Below, one piece after another: positions 1 through 8,086 of a stretch of DNA of 64,000 nt. The DNA is from Gammaproteobacteria bacterium. Lineage in GTDB: Bacteria; Pseudomonadota; Gammaproteobacteria; GRL18. The notes under the pieces were generated by a model. The model made no database searches. It worked only from the letters and a program-made list of their open reading frames with translations, and was not told the origin of the DNA. A program made the translations under genes and the position numbers. Location of the stretch: positions 1 to 64,000 of the forward strand of contig JADGEK010000011.1 in the NCBI GenBank assembly GCA_016744395.1, given 5' to 3'. Numbering within the stretch: the stretch's first letter is position 1; each line of letters starts with the position of its first letter.

Positions 1-961
1 GCTGATTGCTTGAATGAATACGTTTAAGATAAGCTGAACCAGTAATAATAGCTTCTTAGCATTGGGATGAAGAAAACCATAATCTCTCACACGCCTAAAA
101 CCTTTTGGTAAAACATGCTGAAACACAAGTCGTAAAAAAATCCTCACCTTTGAGCGTGCGCAGTTGAGTTTTCTTTGTTTTACTTTCAGTGTATTTAAAG
201 GTCACCAAACCATTGTTATTGGCGATAATATTTTTTTCACTGATCACCCCTCGATATAAATAACGTGAAAGATATTTAAGAGCAGGCAATCCTTTACCCG
301 CATGAATACAATTGACGATCCATTTATCGGGTGTTTTAGAAGGAATGGCCAATCCCTTTTGAATAATGGCTTCTAGAAAGCGGGCACGGAATACTTTTGC
401 CAAAGCGAATTCATTAAAGAGGTATTTTCCTTTCAATTTTTTCCACTGTTTTTTACGTTTATCCACACCGCCGCCAGGAACCACCAGATGAATATGAGGA
501 TGATAATCTAATTTTCGGTTGTGCGTATGTAAAACAGCGGTCATTCCCAGATGAATTCTGAGCTTATCTGGGTTAAGACCAAAATCTTTTAAGGTACTTG
601 AAACACAAGCAAAGAAAAGAGAATAAATCACTTTCTGATGCTGCCATGCTAATACCCTTAGTTGATAGGGTAATGTAAAAGTCACCAAAAAATACTCGAC
701 GGGCAGTAACTTGGCTTGTTGTCGTTCAAGCCATTGACTGGCTTCATGGTTCTGGCATTTTGGGCAACTGCGGTGACCACAAGACATGGGATGCCAATGT
801 GCCTCATTACAGTGTGTGCATTGCAGATACATCTCACCCGAGTCAGGCGTGCGACAACGCTGTAAAGCATGGATTGCCTGAAGCTGATTGGGTAATAACC
901 CAGTGCCATATTGTGCCAGGAATGAGGACTTATATTGGTTGATAATGGGTTCAAGTTCCAT
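1..961 (-). pseudogene. IS91-family transposase, frameshifted and cut by window edge
   Basis: The 288-residue open frame (95-961) has the IS91 hallmarks. Near residues 48-70 is a zinc-ribbon-like set of cysteines (CTHC, CGHRSCPKC). An HPHIH HUH motif follows at about residues 153-157, and then a YLSRYLYRG segment that should carry the catalytic tyrosines. The frame breaks at a run of seven A at 134-140 on the + strand. Dropping one base restores LRLVFQHVLPKGFRRV and the RDYGFLHPNAKK block, which continues to position 1, so the gene extends beyond the window. IS91 enzymes move DNA by rolling-circle transposition. The gene starts directly after a tyrosine-recombinase gene, an arrangement known for some IS91 relatives. 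It is either a decayed copy, a sequencing indel or a slippage-dependent gene. Confidence 0.85.
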
Positions 962-963
962 AT

Positions 964-1867
964 TTACACCTTCTTAAAGTGAATATGAAGAGAATTGATT
1001 AAATCATCAATTTGAATTTTGGAACTTTCCTCTGTGACCTGAGTCAAGTGGGTGTAGCGTGCGGTCGTGGTGGGGCTGGAATGTCCGAGTAAGTCTTGAA
1101 TATGACGCAGGCTTAAGCCGCGTTCAAGAAGATGTGTCGCCCAGCTGTGACGCAAATTATGGATAGAGACTTTTTTTAATGCCACATTCTTCAACCACTC
1201 GTCTCATCGCATGATGCACACCGCCACTATCCATATGACTTTCTGCCAAGCAATATTTTTCCTTTTTACCTGTGGCGTTGGGGAATAATAAATCAGGATG
1301 TCGATGGGTTGCCCAGTAGGTACGCAAGGCTTTTAATGTTAACTCAGGTAGGGGCACCATGCGGTCTTTGGCACCCTTACCTCGACGAATATGAACCAGC
1401 TGACGTTCTGAATCAATATCACTCACTTGTAGGGATAAAGCCTCTTGTAAACGTAAGCCCATTGAATAAACGGTTAACAGGTAAACCTGGTAACGAAGTT
1501 TATTGGTATGAGTAATAATGCGTTCAATTTCAGAGGGTGTCAGGATATCAGGAATACTTTTTACTTTGGGTGGTTTGACAATATCGATCCATTGCCAGTC
1601 TTTTTTTAGGATATGACGCCAAAAAAATTGCAGTCCTATACGCTCAATTTTAACCGTACTCCAGGAATGTGTTTCAACTAATTGTTCAAAATAATCCTGC
1701 AGTTGCTCAGGAGTGAGTTCTTTCAGATGGCAATTAAAATGCTGACTGACACGGCGAACAGCATGAGAGTAGGCCTTCACTGTTTTTTCGGCTTTTCCTT
1801 GTAATTTTAGTAGCTTGACGTGGCGTTTATAATCTTTATCAAACTGTGACTGTTCTTCGCTATTCAT
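964..1867 (-). pseudogene. Tyrosine recombinase (integrase) of the IS91-type element, frameshifted
   Basis: Two overlapping frames make one recombinase. The 1157-1867 frame gives the N-terminal SAM-like core-binding domain (about residues 10-95) and the start of the catalytic domain, with the first Arg in MGLRLQEAL and a Lys in IRRGKGAKDR. The 964-1194 frame gives the rest, with [12 protein letters not shown] (H-x-x-R box), the [14 protein letters not shown] region and its catalytic Tyr. The frame breaks at seven T at 1171-1177 (+ strand). One base less would join the parts into a protein of about 300 residues, normal for this family. The stop lies 2 nt before the transposase start, so the two genes form one transcription unit and probably one mobile element. 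Confidence 0.85.
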
Positions 1868-2094
1868 GGTATAGTTTCCTTTAAGTATTACCCGATATTG
1901 GGTGTAGAAATTATACCTGCGTGGAGGAAGTCATGCTTTTCTGCCGCAGAGCGGCTTCGTCCAACCATTCTTTGCTTTGGATCAGGGACGGAGCGATTAT
2001 CAAAAATCTGGAGAAAACCGAGAAGATTTGCTTTTTAATGTCTTCTCTGGAATATCCCTGTGCCCAAAGAAACAGGCATTGGTATTGAATAAAC
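1868..2094. other. Non-coding flank of the IS91-type element
   Basis: No convincing gene. The stretch has a short GC-rich hairpin (GCCGC-AGA-GCGGC at 1943-1955) and a weaker GAGAAGA/TCTTCTC pairing further on. It may include one end of the IS91-type element and the recombinase promoter, but I could not place an element end with certainty. Confidence 0.3.
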
Positions 2095-2421
2095 ATGAAT
2101 AAGCTACCCTATATCATTATTTTTTCATTTATTGTGTTTTATGTGGGACATATTCTATATATTAGAGCTGATGAAAAATTTACTGTTGAAAAATGGGCAA
2201 GTGCAGACCCTGTTTCACACTATAGAATGGCTCTATATTTAGAAAGAGAAAAAATATTAATTGGGAAGCATAAAACAGAAGTACTTAACATGCTTGGGCC
2301 AGCAAGTCAGTCTGACAAAAATTATTTGTTTTATGTAATTGACCAACCTTCTGGAGACAAAGATGGTTTTTCAATTAACTTGTCAATGGGCTTCGTTGAA
2401 TCAGCGTACGTCCATGATTAA
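2095..2421 (+). CDS. Small membrane-anchored SmpA/OmlA-like protein
   Basis: A 108-residue protein of unknown function. Residues 5-23 form one hydrophobic segment, either an uncleaved anchor or a signal peptide. The rest (YLEREKILIGKHKTEVLNML, then LFYVIDQP and INLSMGFVESAYVHD) follows the layout of the small SmpA/BamE-like fold: a helix with a K-x-x-V-x-x-x-L-G-P-x motif followed by strands. This is a resemblance in pattern only, and no lipobox is present. No strong ribosome-binding site precedes the ATG. It sits alone between the IS91-type element and an ankyrin fragment and is probably an accessory gene. Confidence 0.55.
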   Translation: MNKLPYIIIFSFIVFYVGHILYIRADEKFTVEKWASADPVSHYRMALYLEREKILIGKHKTEVLNMLGPASQSDKNYLFYVIDQPSGDKDGFSINLSMGFVESAYVHD

Positions 2422-2534
2422 TTGTTATTTTTTTAATAGTGAAAAATCTTACCAGAGCATGCTCATGGAAAATCTGGTTGTTACTTGAAGCCAGAATTCT
2501 GAATTTTAGTTGAACAATTATGCCAAAAACAAAG

Positions 2535-2561
2535 TCTCTGGAACGACCAGTTTTCCAGAGA
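2535..2561. other. Perfect 9-bp hairpin between small accessory genes
   Basis: TCTCTGGAA (2535-2543) pairs with TTCCAGAGA (2553-2561) over a 9-nt loop. It lies 18 nt before the ankyrin gene start and has no following T tract, so it is more likely a leader structure or a repeat remnant than a terminator. Confidence 0.3.
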
Positions 2562-2579
2562 TGCCGACGGTGAAAATAT

Positions 2580-2870
2580 ATGAAAGAAGAATCCGTTATC
2601 CAATTAATAAAAGTATGTTTTAATGACATTGAATTATCTAAACAACTCATTGATATTGAACCAGGTATCGTCAATTCAAGAACAGGGTTAGGTGAAAAGG
2701 CTTTACAATATTTATCTGTTGAGAATCATCTAGAGGCAGTTATATTTCTCTTTCACAATGGTGCTAAGATAAATACAGAAAACGACTGTGGAGGAACACC
2801 ACTATTTGAGTCATCTTCGCTTGGTTATATTGAGAGTGTTTGTCTCTCAGTTACTTTAATAAATTTATGA
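2580..2870 (+). CDS. Ankyrin-repeat protein, probably truncated
   Basis: A 96-residue product with ankyrin-repeat pattern. The repeat helices appear around EKALQYLSVENHLEAVIFLFHNGAKINTEN, followed by the next repeat start GGTPLFESSSLGYIESV. That second repeat stops abruptly in CLSVTLINL, where an ankyrin repeat would continue for another 15-20 residues, so the 3' part looks deleted or frameshifted. There is no signal peptide and no good ribosome-binding site. Ankyrin repeats bind other proteins, but no partner can be named from the context. Confidence 0.55.
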   Translation: MKEESVIQLIKVCFNDIELSKQLIDIEPGIVNSRTGLGEKALQYLSVENHLEAVIFLFHNGAKINTENDCGGTPLFESSSLGYIESVCLSVTLINL

Positions 2871-2948
2871 ATATCTACCCTCTTATTTAAAAATATTCGT
2901 TTAACTCTTATAGGTGCTTACTTTACTCTGTAAGTAATAATAAATTAC

Positions 2949-4604
2949 ATGGAAATAAAATTATCAACTCTTTTGGTGTTTATATTGCTTCCTTTTTCTG
3001 TGAATGCAAAACTAACTGCTGAGCAATGTCCTGATTTAAAAGCTGAACTAGTTACTGAGATGTCACAGTCAGTATTTCATAAAGCTGCTGAAGATGGCTC
3101 TCCAATGGCTCAATATTATATGGCTGTTTCTTATTATGGTCATGATGATATAAAGAACCAAGATTATAATAAGGCTCTAGAGTGGCTTGAAAAGTCCGCT
3201 GAACAAGGGTTGATGGAAGCTCAATTTGATTTGTCTCAGTTTTATTTAAAAGGATATACTGCAAAGAAAGATAAATCTAAAGCTGTGTATTGGCTAAAGA
3301 AAGCAGCAGAGCAAGGATATATGGTGGCACAATATAATCTTGGTGTTCTTTATTATAATGGAATAGGGGTTAAACAAAATTATAAGCTTAGTTATGATTT
3401 GTTTAAAAAGGCTGCAATTCAAGGTTATAAAAATGCTCAATATAACTTGGCTCAATTATACGAAAAAGGATATGGAGCTAGAAATAATGATGCCAAGGCC
3501 TTTAATTGGTTTCTCAAAGCTGCAGAACAAGAACATGTTGGGGCACAATATAATATTGGTCTTTTCTATCAAAATGGTATTGGTACTGATGTAAATGCTG
3601 ATAAGGCGATATATTGGCTTGAGAAGGCATCAAAGAAGAATCACCTAAGCTCTATTTACAACTTAGGAGTAATATATCATGAGGGAACTATAAGAAGAAA
3701 GAATATAAAAAAAGCTATTGAATATTACACTGTTTCAGCTTTACAAGGGGATACAGATTCTCAGTATAATTTGGGAAATATATACCGTTTAGGAGAGGAT
3801 GGGCAATTTAAGCCTAAAGAAGCTATTAAGTGGTATTTAAAAGCATTTGACAATGGTGATGTTAGTGCGAGTTCTATGTTGGGGTACATGTATCGTGATG
3901 GAACTGGTGTCGATATAGATTATGACAATGCTGCCAAGTATTTCAAACATGCCTCAGAAAAAGGTGATGCTGAGAGTCAATATAATTTGGCAGTGTTATT
4001 TACCGAAGGAAGAATTAATCGAGATGTAGGTCAAGAAATTTATTGGTACAAAAAAGCTGTTTCGCAAGGTTTGGCACAAGCACAGCATAATTTAGCCTAT
4101 ATGTATCGTGAAGGTAGAGGAGTAGAAAAGAATACTGATGAGACGGTAAGGTTGTTTAAACTGGCTGCAACTCAAGGGTATTACTTGTCTCAATATGATT
4201 TGGGCTTGGCGTATCTTCGCGGAACTGAAATTGATAAAGATTACAATAAAGGTTTCTTATGGGTAAAAAAATCAGCAGAGCAAGGTTATTCAAATGGACA
4301 ACTTGGTCTTGCCTCTCTCTACAAAGATGGGATTGGCATAGAGCAGAATTATTCTGAAGCTAAAAAGTGGTATGAGGTTGCTGTTGAGAGTGGAAGCGTG
4401 GAAGCACTGGTAAATATGGCACTGTACTATTCTGAAGTAGAGAAAAAACTACCTGAAGCATGGGCATGGCTCAATTTGGCAGAGAATCAAGGAGGGGGTG
4501 AGGTGAAGTCCATGAAACTGAAACTAGAAAAGGAAATGAATGAACCGCAACTTGAACAGGCTAAGAAGTTTTCATCTGATCTGTATGTAAAATATTTAAA
4601 GTAA
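2949..4604 (+). CDS. Secreted Sel1-repeat (SLR) protein
   Basis: A 551-residue protein with an N-terminal signal peptide (hydrophobic LLVFILLPFSVNA, cleavage near residue 20). About 13 tandem Sel1-like repeats of about 36 residues follow, each with the pattern A-E-Q-G-x-x-x-A-Q-Y-N-L-G-x-x-Y-x-x-G-x-G-V, from about residue 46 to 525. Sel1 repeats are alpha-solenoid scaffolds for protein-protein contacts, and in bacteria they are common in exported proteins that act on host or envelope partners. No catalytic domain is present. A divergent repeat (4772-4970) lies just downstream, as it does after the other large repeat-protein gene of this region. Its precise role cannot be inferred. Confidence 0.85.
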   Translation: MEIKLSTLLVFILLPFSVNAKLTAEQCPDLKAELVTEMSQSVFHKAAEDGSPMAQYYMAVSYYGHDDIKNQDYNKALEWLEKSAEQGLMEAQFDLSQFYLKGYTAKKDKSKAVYWLKKAAEQGYMVAQYNLGVLYYNGIGVKQNYKLSYDLFKKAAIQGYKNAQYNLAQLYEKGYGARNNDAKAFNWFLKAAEQEHVGAQYNIGLFYQNGIGTDVNADKAIYWLEKASKKNHLSSIYNLGVIYHEGTIRRKNIKKAIEYYTVSALQGDTDSQYNLGNIYRLGEDGQFKPKEAIKWYLKAFDNGDVSASSMLGYMYRDGTGVDIDYDNAAKYFKHASEKGDAESQYNLAVLFTEGRINRDVGQEIYWYKKAVSQGLAQAQHNLAYMYREGRGVEKNTDETVRLFKLAATQGYYLSQYDLGLAYLRGTEIDKDYNKGFLWVKKSAEQGYSNGQLGLASLYKDGIGIEQNYSEAKKWYEVAVESGSVEALVNMALYYSEVEKKLPEAWAWLNLAENQGGGEVKSMKLKLEKEMNEPQLEQAKKFSSDLYVKYLK

Positions 4605-4771
4605 TTACTTGCAATCTAATGACGAAAAAAGTTCAGACACCTAAATTTTCATTATGATGAATTAGCAAAGATTTTTGTATTAGGTTGATTGATGGTGACT
4701 AGCCGCTATGTCACAAATCAAGCTGTAAACTTTGAACGACTGAACTCATATTGGAGTGAGATATTTAAATT

Positions 4772-4970
4772 CTGAGCAGCTGCTTTTTGATGTGTGTCGT
4801 TAGCATTTAAAAAATATCGACCTAGTGCTTTGGGACGATAGTGACGCTGTTTAAAAAATATTGACAGTTTAAAAGCAATTAATTTAGCATCAGGTTTCAA
4901 CACCAGAGATTGCCGATTTACGCCCTTAGTGACTAAATAAGTAAGTGCTAATTAAACCACTGTTTGTCGA
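4772..4970. repeat. Dispersed repeat, copy A (about 195 bp)
   Basis: This segment aligns along its whole length with 11339-11530. The best-conserved part is 4873-4917, where 41 or more of 45 bases appear identical. Flanking matches include GTGCTTTGG at 4834-4842 and CTAATTAA at 4948-4955. It occupies most of the 494-bp gap (4605-5098) between the Sel1 gene and the toxin-antitoxin pair. No intact gene was seen in that gap. A conserved frame (KAINLASGFNTR) is visible in both copies but is interrupted elsewhere. Nature unknown: a remnant coding piece, a MITE-like repeat or a recombination site. Confidence 0.6.
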
Positions 4971-5098
4971 TCTCGACCATATTAATAATGTTTTTATAAC
5001 CAAGTTTGAACAATTGGGTGTGGCCGCTATCAGGAAATTTCAAAACAATTCATATTTGGACGAAATGTCTGGTTAAGGTCAGTTTTTACCAATTCAAA

Positions 5099-5644
5099 TT
5101 ATGCAGCAACCCTCTTTGCTAAACTTAAGAAGTCATCATTGTACTCGTATTCATTTCTGGTTTCTTCAATGGCAACATTTAAATCGTGAATCGCTTTTAA
5201 TACCTCAATATCATTGTCCTGGATATTAAGTTTGTTTTGCTTAAAAAGCCAGATGGCAACATCCAATACATACCAATAATCCACTTTTCCTGAAACGATT
5301 GAACAAGGGAATGGTTCACTACTAGCTGATTCTCCACGTGCATATTTACTCAGATTTTGCTTTGTGCACCCAAACAGGTTTGCCATTTCAGATAAATTGG
5401 CTATGTAAGGACCTGCCTTGATCAATTTAGCATGAGGTATTGCCTGAGTAATGGCTTCAATCGCTGATTTAATGGCATCAAAAGCAGTAGACGATTCTCT
5501 GGTAAAATCTGCCGCTAAATAACCTACTTTTCCAACACCCATAACAGCATCATCACATCCTGTTTCAAACAGCGCATCAAGATATTGTTCTGCATCTTCA
5601 TTCGAGTGAAGTGAGAATATAATTTGAAATTGGTAGTTATTCAT
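5099..5644 (-). CDS. Putative antitoxin with helix-turn-helix segment
   Basis: A 181-residue protein from the ATG at 5644, which overlaps the stop of the upstream gene (ATGAATAA arrangement). An in-frame start at 5659 is less likely. The N-terminal half (FQIIFSLHSNEDAEQYLDAL, then CDDAVMGVGKVGYLAADFTR) resembles an alpha/beta domain. The middle, about residues 82-110 (LSEMANLFGCTKQNLSKYARG), is a helix-turn-helix of the phage-repressor type. The C-terminal part is helical and acidic. The tight overlap with a HicA-like gene and the DNA-binding segment fit an antitoxin that autoregulates the operon. This is an inference; I recognise no named antitoxin family. Confidence 0.55.
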   Translation of the reverse strand: MNNYQFQIIFSLHSNEDAEQYLDALFETGCDDAVMGVGKVGYLAADFTRESSTAFDAIKSAIEAITQAIPHAKLIKAGPYIANLSEMANLFGCTKQNLSKYARGESASSEPFPCSIVSGKVDYWYVLDVAIWLFKQNKLNIQDNDIEVLKAIHDLNVAIEETRNEYEYNDDFLSLAKRVAA

Positions 5645-5900
5645 TATCATCTTCCTCAATCATTACACAACCATCAATAACACGCATTATATCTCTGGCA
5701 TGTTGTTGTGGGTTTCTGGGGGTTGACCAGATACTTTTAATACAAAAGAGATTCTCCCTACATAAAGGAGAATTTTCTGGACAATACATTTTGCCCCAAC
5801 TGTGAGCATGACCAGAAGATTTTTCAATTTTCCAGTCTTTAGATTCAGCATATTGAAGTGCTTCTTCTATATGTTTGTTGGGATGTTTTTTTCTTGGCAT
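5637..5900 (-). CDS. HicA-like small protein, putative toxin
   Basis: An 87-residue protein from the ATG at 5900; a GTG one codon earlier is also possible. The pattern is EEALQYAESKDWKIEKSSGHAHSWGKMYC, then CRENLFCIKSIWSTPRNPQQHARDIMRVID. It follows the HicA double-stranded-RNA-binding-like fold: helix, strands with G-H-A-H/S-W-G (the place of the HicA catalytic His), and a strand ending I-x-S-T-P-x-N-P-x-x-H. HicA proteins cut mRNA. Unlike standard HicA there is an inserted Cys-rich hairpin (three Cys). It is first in a two-gene operon with a DNA-binding partner, the order usual for hicAB. Toxicity is not proven by sequence. Confidence 0.6.
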   Translation of the reverse strand: MPRKKHPNKHIEEALQYAESKDWKIEKSSGHAHSWGKMYCPENSPLCRENLFCIKSIWSTPRNPQQHARDIMRVIDGCVMIEEDDNE

Positions 5901-6081
5901 CACTGAAGAATAGCAAATTGGTTGTCAAATGACAACTGCAAATTTTTAAACCATAATTAAATTAACAAAAGGTAATCCCCCAGCTCTGCTGGGGTGACTA
6001 TCAAAGTTTGACAAATACGGGATTCATCGTAAGTATCCTCATCTGCGAACCGCTCAAAGTTCAATGATAAGGAAACAAACG

Positions 6082-6510
6082 ATGAAAGCACAATCAAGCT
6101 TAAACCATACAGTATGGGAATGTAAATATCATATTGTCTGGATACCAAAATACAGAAAAAAGACAATTTATAAGAATTTAAGGCAATATCTTGGAGTTAC
6201 ATTTAAAGACTTAGCCTCCCAAAAGGAATGTACAATAGAAGAAGGGCATCTGATGCCTGATCATGTTCATATATTGATATCAATACCACCAAAATATTCA
6301 GTATCACAAATTGTTGGTTTTATAAAAGGAAAAAGTGCCATATCAATAGCCAGAACGTATATGGGGCGAAAGAAAAATTTTACAGGTCAAAGTTTTTGGG
6401 CAAGAGGATATCATGTATCAACAGTTGGTCGTGATGAAGATACTGTCCGAGAATATATAAGACATCAGGAAAAAGAAGATCAGAGAATTGATCAACTGAA
6501 CTTTTTTTAA
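6082..6510 (+). CDS. tnpA: IS200-type Y1 transposase TnpA
   Basis: A 142-residue protein from the ATG at 6082, chosen because AAGGA at 6069-6073 stands 8 nt upstream; an in-frame ATG at 6064 has no such site. It has the full IS200/IS605 TnpA layout: HTVWECKYHIVWIPKYR at the start, the PDHVHILI HUH metal-binding motif near residue 60, and the catalytic Tyr in VREYIRHQ near residue 130. Its length is typical of intact IS200 transposases. The enzyme cuts and rejoins single-stranded DNA at hairpin-marked ends. All key residues are present, so the gene looks active. Confidence 0.9.
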   Translation: MKAQSSLNHTVWECKYHIVWIPKYRKKTIYKNLRQYLGVTFKDLASQKECTIEEGHLMPDHVHILISIPPKYSVSQIVGFIKGKSAISIARTYMGRKKNFTGQSFWARGYHVSTVGRDEDTVREYIRHQEKEDQRIDQLNFF

Positions 6511-6516
6511 AGCGTT

Positions 6517-6590
6517 ACCACCTTCAGGTGGTTAATAAATCAGTCCGCTTTGAGCGGTTAACAAATTCAAGCCTCCGGCTTTGCCGGAGG
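6517..6590. repeat. Three consecutive hairpins at the right end of the IS200 element
   Basis: The hairpins are ACCACC-TTCA-GGTGGT (6517-6532), CCGCT-TTG-AGCGG (6545-6557) and CCTCCGGC-TTT-GCCGGAGG (6572-6590). The last is the likely right-end structure recognised by TnpA. The first begins 6 nt after the tnpA stop and could also stop transcription. The middle one has no assigned role. Confidence 0.7.
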
Positions 6591-6630
6591 TATTTGACTA
6601 AGCAATCTAAAAGTTAAGAGGGAGATTATT

Positions 6631-6936
6631 ATGGAAACTCAACTAAAGAGCCAGCAAAAAAGACAACCATGGAATAAGGGACGTATCCTTGGTCAGAAAC
6701 CAGCCTTAAAACTCAAAGAGATATGGGAAATTCGTATTCGCTTACAGATGGATAATAATATACGTGAACTTGCTTTATTCAATATGGCAATTGATAGTAA
6801 ATTACGAGGCTGTGACCTGGTTAAGCTTAAAGTCAGCAATATTAGCAGAGCAATATTAGCAGGCCACCCACAAAATGAAGATTATAAAGCATTAAACTTT
6901 CTAGATAAATTCCATCAATATCGATTAAAAAAATGA
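6631..6936 (+). pseudogene. N-terminal fragment of a tyrosine integrase
   Basis: A 101-residue frame with a good ribosome-binding site (GAGGGAGA before the ATG at 6631). The first 70 residues (PWNKGRILGQKPALKLKEIW, then IRELALFNMAIDSKLRGCDLVKLKV) match the start of a compact integrase family of about 200 residues. The catalytic part (Arg, HxxR and Tyr boxes) is missing and is replaced by an unrelated tail after SNISRAIL. The gene has been cut by deletion or by an insertion nearby and cannot encode an active recombinase. It marks an old integration or rearrangement point in the accessory region. Confidence 0.7.
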
Positions 6937-7069
6937 GCTTACCTAAAAACAAGGGTAACTTGAGAAATAGAGGGCTCAATGTATTCAGAGGGAGGTAAAG
7001 CTGAGAACATCAGACAGGGGAGAATCTGCAATACCTTGCAAAACAGTCTAAAAGAGTAAACGATTAATT

Positions 7070-8086
7070 TTAAGTCGTGATGGGAGTCGGAAGGTTGGTT
7101 TTAAATAGCTTCCTGCAAGCATTAATCCCTCTAACCCAATGTCTTTTTTGTTTCTGACAGAGTAATTTCAACTGTTCTTCTGGTCCAACAAAAGAGTGAA
7201 AGCCTTTTGAAAATCCCTGAATGGTTTCCAACCAGATTTGTTCATCAAGTTGCAGTTTTTGTAGGATGTTGGGTGTGTTGGGATTAATAAAACCGCGTTT
7301 ATCGTCTCGGACAATACGACCCGTCCAGTCAGCCAGTTCCAGGTAATCCTTGAGGTCAAAGGCAACCCCATTCTCTTTGAGTGAACTGCCAATAAACAAT
7401 GACAGTTTGATTGTGTTGTTGTTCGTGCGCTTGGCTATTTTTGTTTGAGTGCTTTGCTCAATACGCTGTTTAATGGAGGTGTGCTCAGAAGTTTCCAGCG
7501 TCTTACAAATATCTGCTCTTATGGGGTTTAAGTCGACATAGACCATGCAACTGAGAATAGCCTGCTCATCGAGTAATGCCTGACTTTTAAATCGTCCTTC
7601 CCAGAATCGACCAGTGCAATGGTCTTCGGCATTGGCTTTACGGGCAATGTACTCATTTAAACAACGCATAAACCAGCTGATGTCCATGAGACGATGTCTA
7701 AAGACATTAATGGTTTCTCGTGCCTTGTCTTGCTCGGCCTCAGAGTGGCATTCGCCATTAAAATAGCGTTCGACCAGTACAGGAATTGAAAAAAGCTGTT
7801 CCCAGCGCTGTATGACTTGTTCATCACTCCAACCAAGGGCATGGTGCTCATTGATTTTCAGGACGGTATGGGTATGGTTTGACATAATGGCATAGGCACA
7901 AACTTCAATGGCAAAAGTGTTTGAGAGCAAGGCGAGTCGTTCGATGATCCATTGTTTGCGATGACTATAGTCTTTGTTGGTTGTCCTATCAATGCCGCAA
8001 AGAAATGTGCGACGAACACAGCGAGAAATACAGTGATAAAACGGGGTATCAGAAAGGCTGATTTGTTGTTTTCTTGGGGTGGGCAT
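7070..8086 (-). CDS. RAYT-like HUH (Y1) transposase, full-length copy
   Basis: A 338-residue protein of the IS200-like/REP-associated tyrosine transposase superfamily. It has the N-terminal FYHCISRCVRRTFLCG, the HUH motif in MSNHTHTVLKI near residue 73, and a helical segment with a candidate catalytic Tyr (MRCLNEYIARKA). The downstream block TGRFWEGRFKSQALLDE, then YVDLNPIRA, is the usual signature. It is longer than classic RAYTs because of a C-terminal extension. RAYTs act on single-stranded DNA at short palindromic or repeated sequences. It is the complete member of a tandem pair; its upstream region up to about 8227 is also duplicated. No palindromic REP was found beside it, only direct repeats. 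Confidence 0.8.
   Translation of the reverse strand: MPTPRKQQISLSDTPFYHCISRCVRRTFLCGIDRTTNKDYSHRKQWIIERLALLSNTFAIEVCAYAIMSNHTHTVLKINEHHALGWSDEQVIQRWEQLFSIPVLVERYFNGECHSEAEQDKARETINVFRHRLMDISWFMRCLNEYIARKANAEDHCTGRFWEGRFKSQALLDEQAILSCMVYVDLNPIRADICKTLETSEHTSIKQRIEQSTQTKIAKRTNNNTIKLSLFIGSSLKENGVAFDLKDYLELADWTGRIVRDDKRGFINPNTPNILQKLQLDEQIWLETIQGFSKGFHSFVGPEEQLKLLCQKQKRHWVRGINACRKLFKTNLPTPITT

Larger units (their letters stand above)
5978..6590 (+). mobile_element. IS200-type insertion sequence (tnpA only)
   Basis: A single tnpA gene is bracketed by imperfect palindromes. The left one is CCCCAGC-TCT-GCTGGGG (5978-5994) and the right one is CCTCCGGC-TTT-GCCGGAGG (6572-6590). Subterminal hairpins and a lone Y1 transposase without tnpB are the IS200 plan. 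Exact cleavage sites and the host target were not determined. The element separates the toxin-antitoxin pair from an integrase fragment. Confidence 0.75.

Noticed and set aside
1911-2096. A 61-codon minus-strand frame beside the IS91-type element
   Set aside because: It overlaps hairpins in non-coding flank and has no domain or ribosome-binding site.
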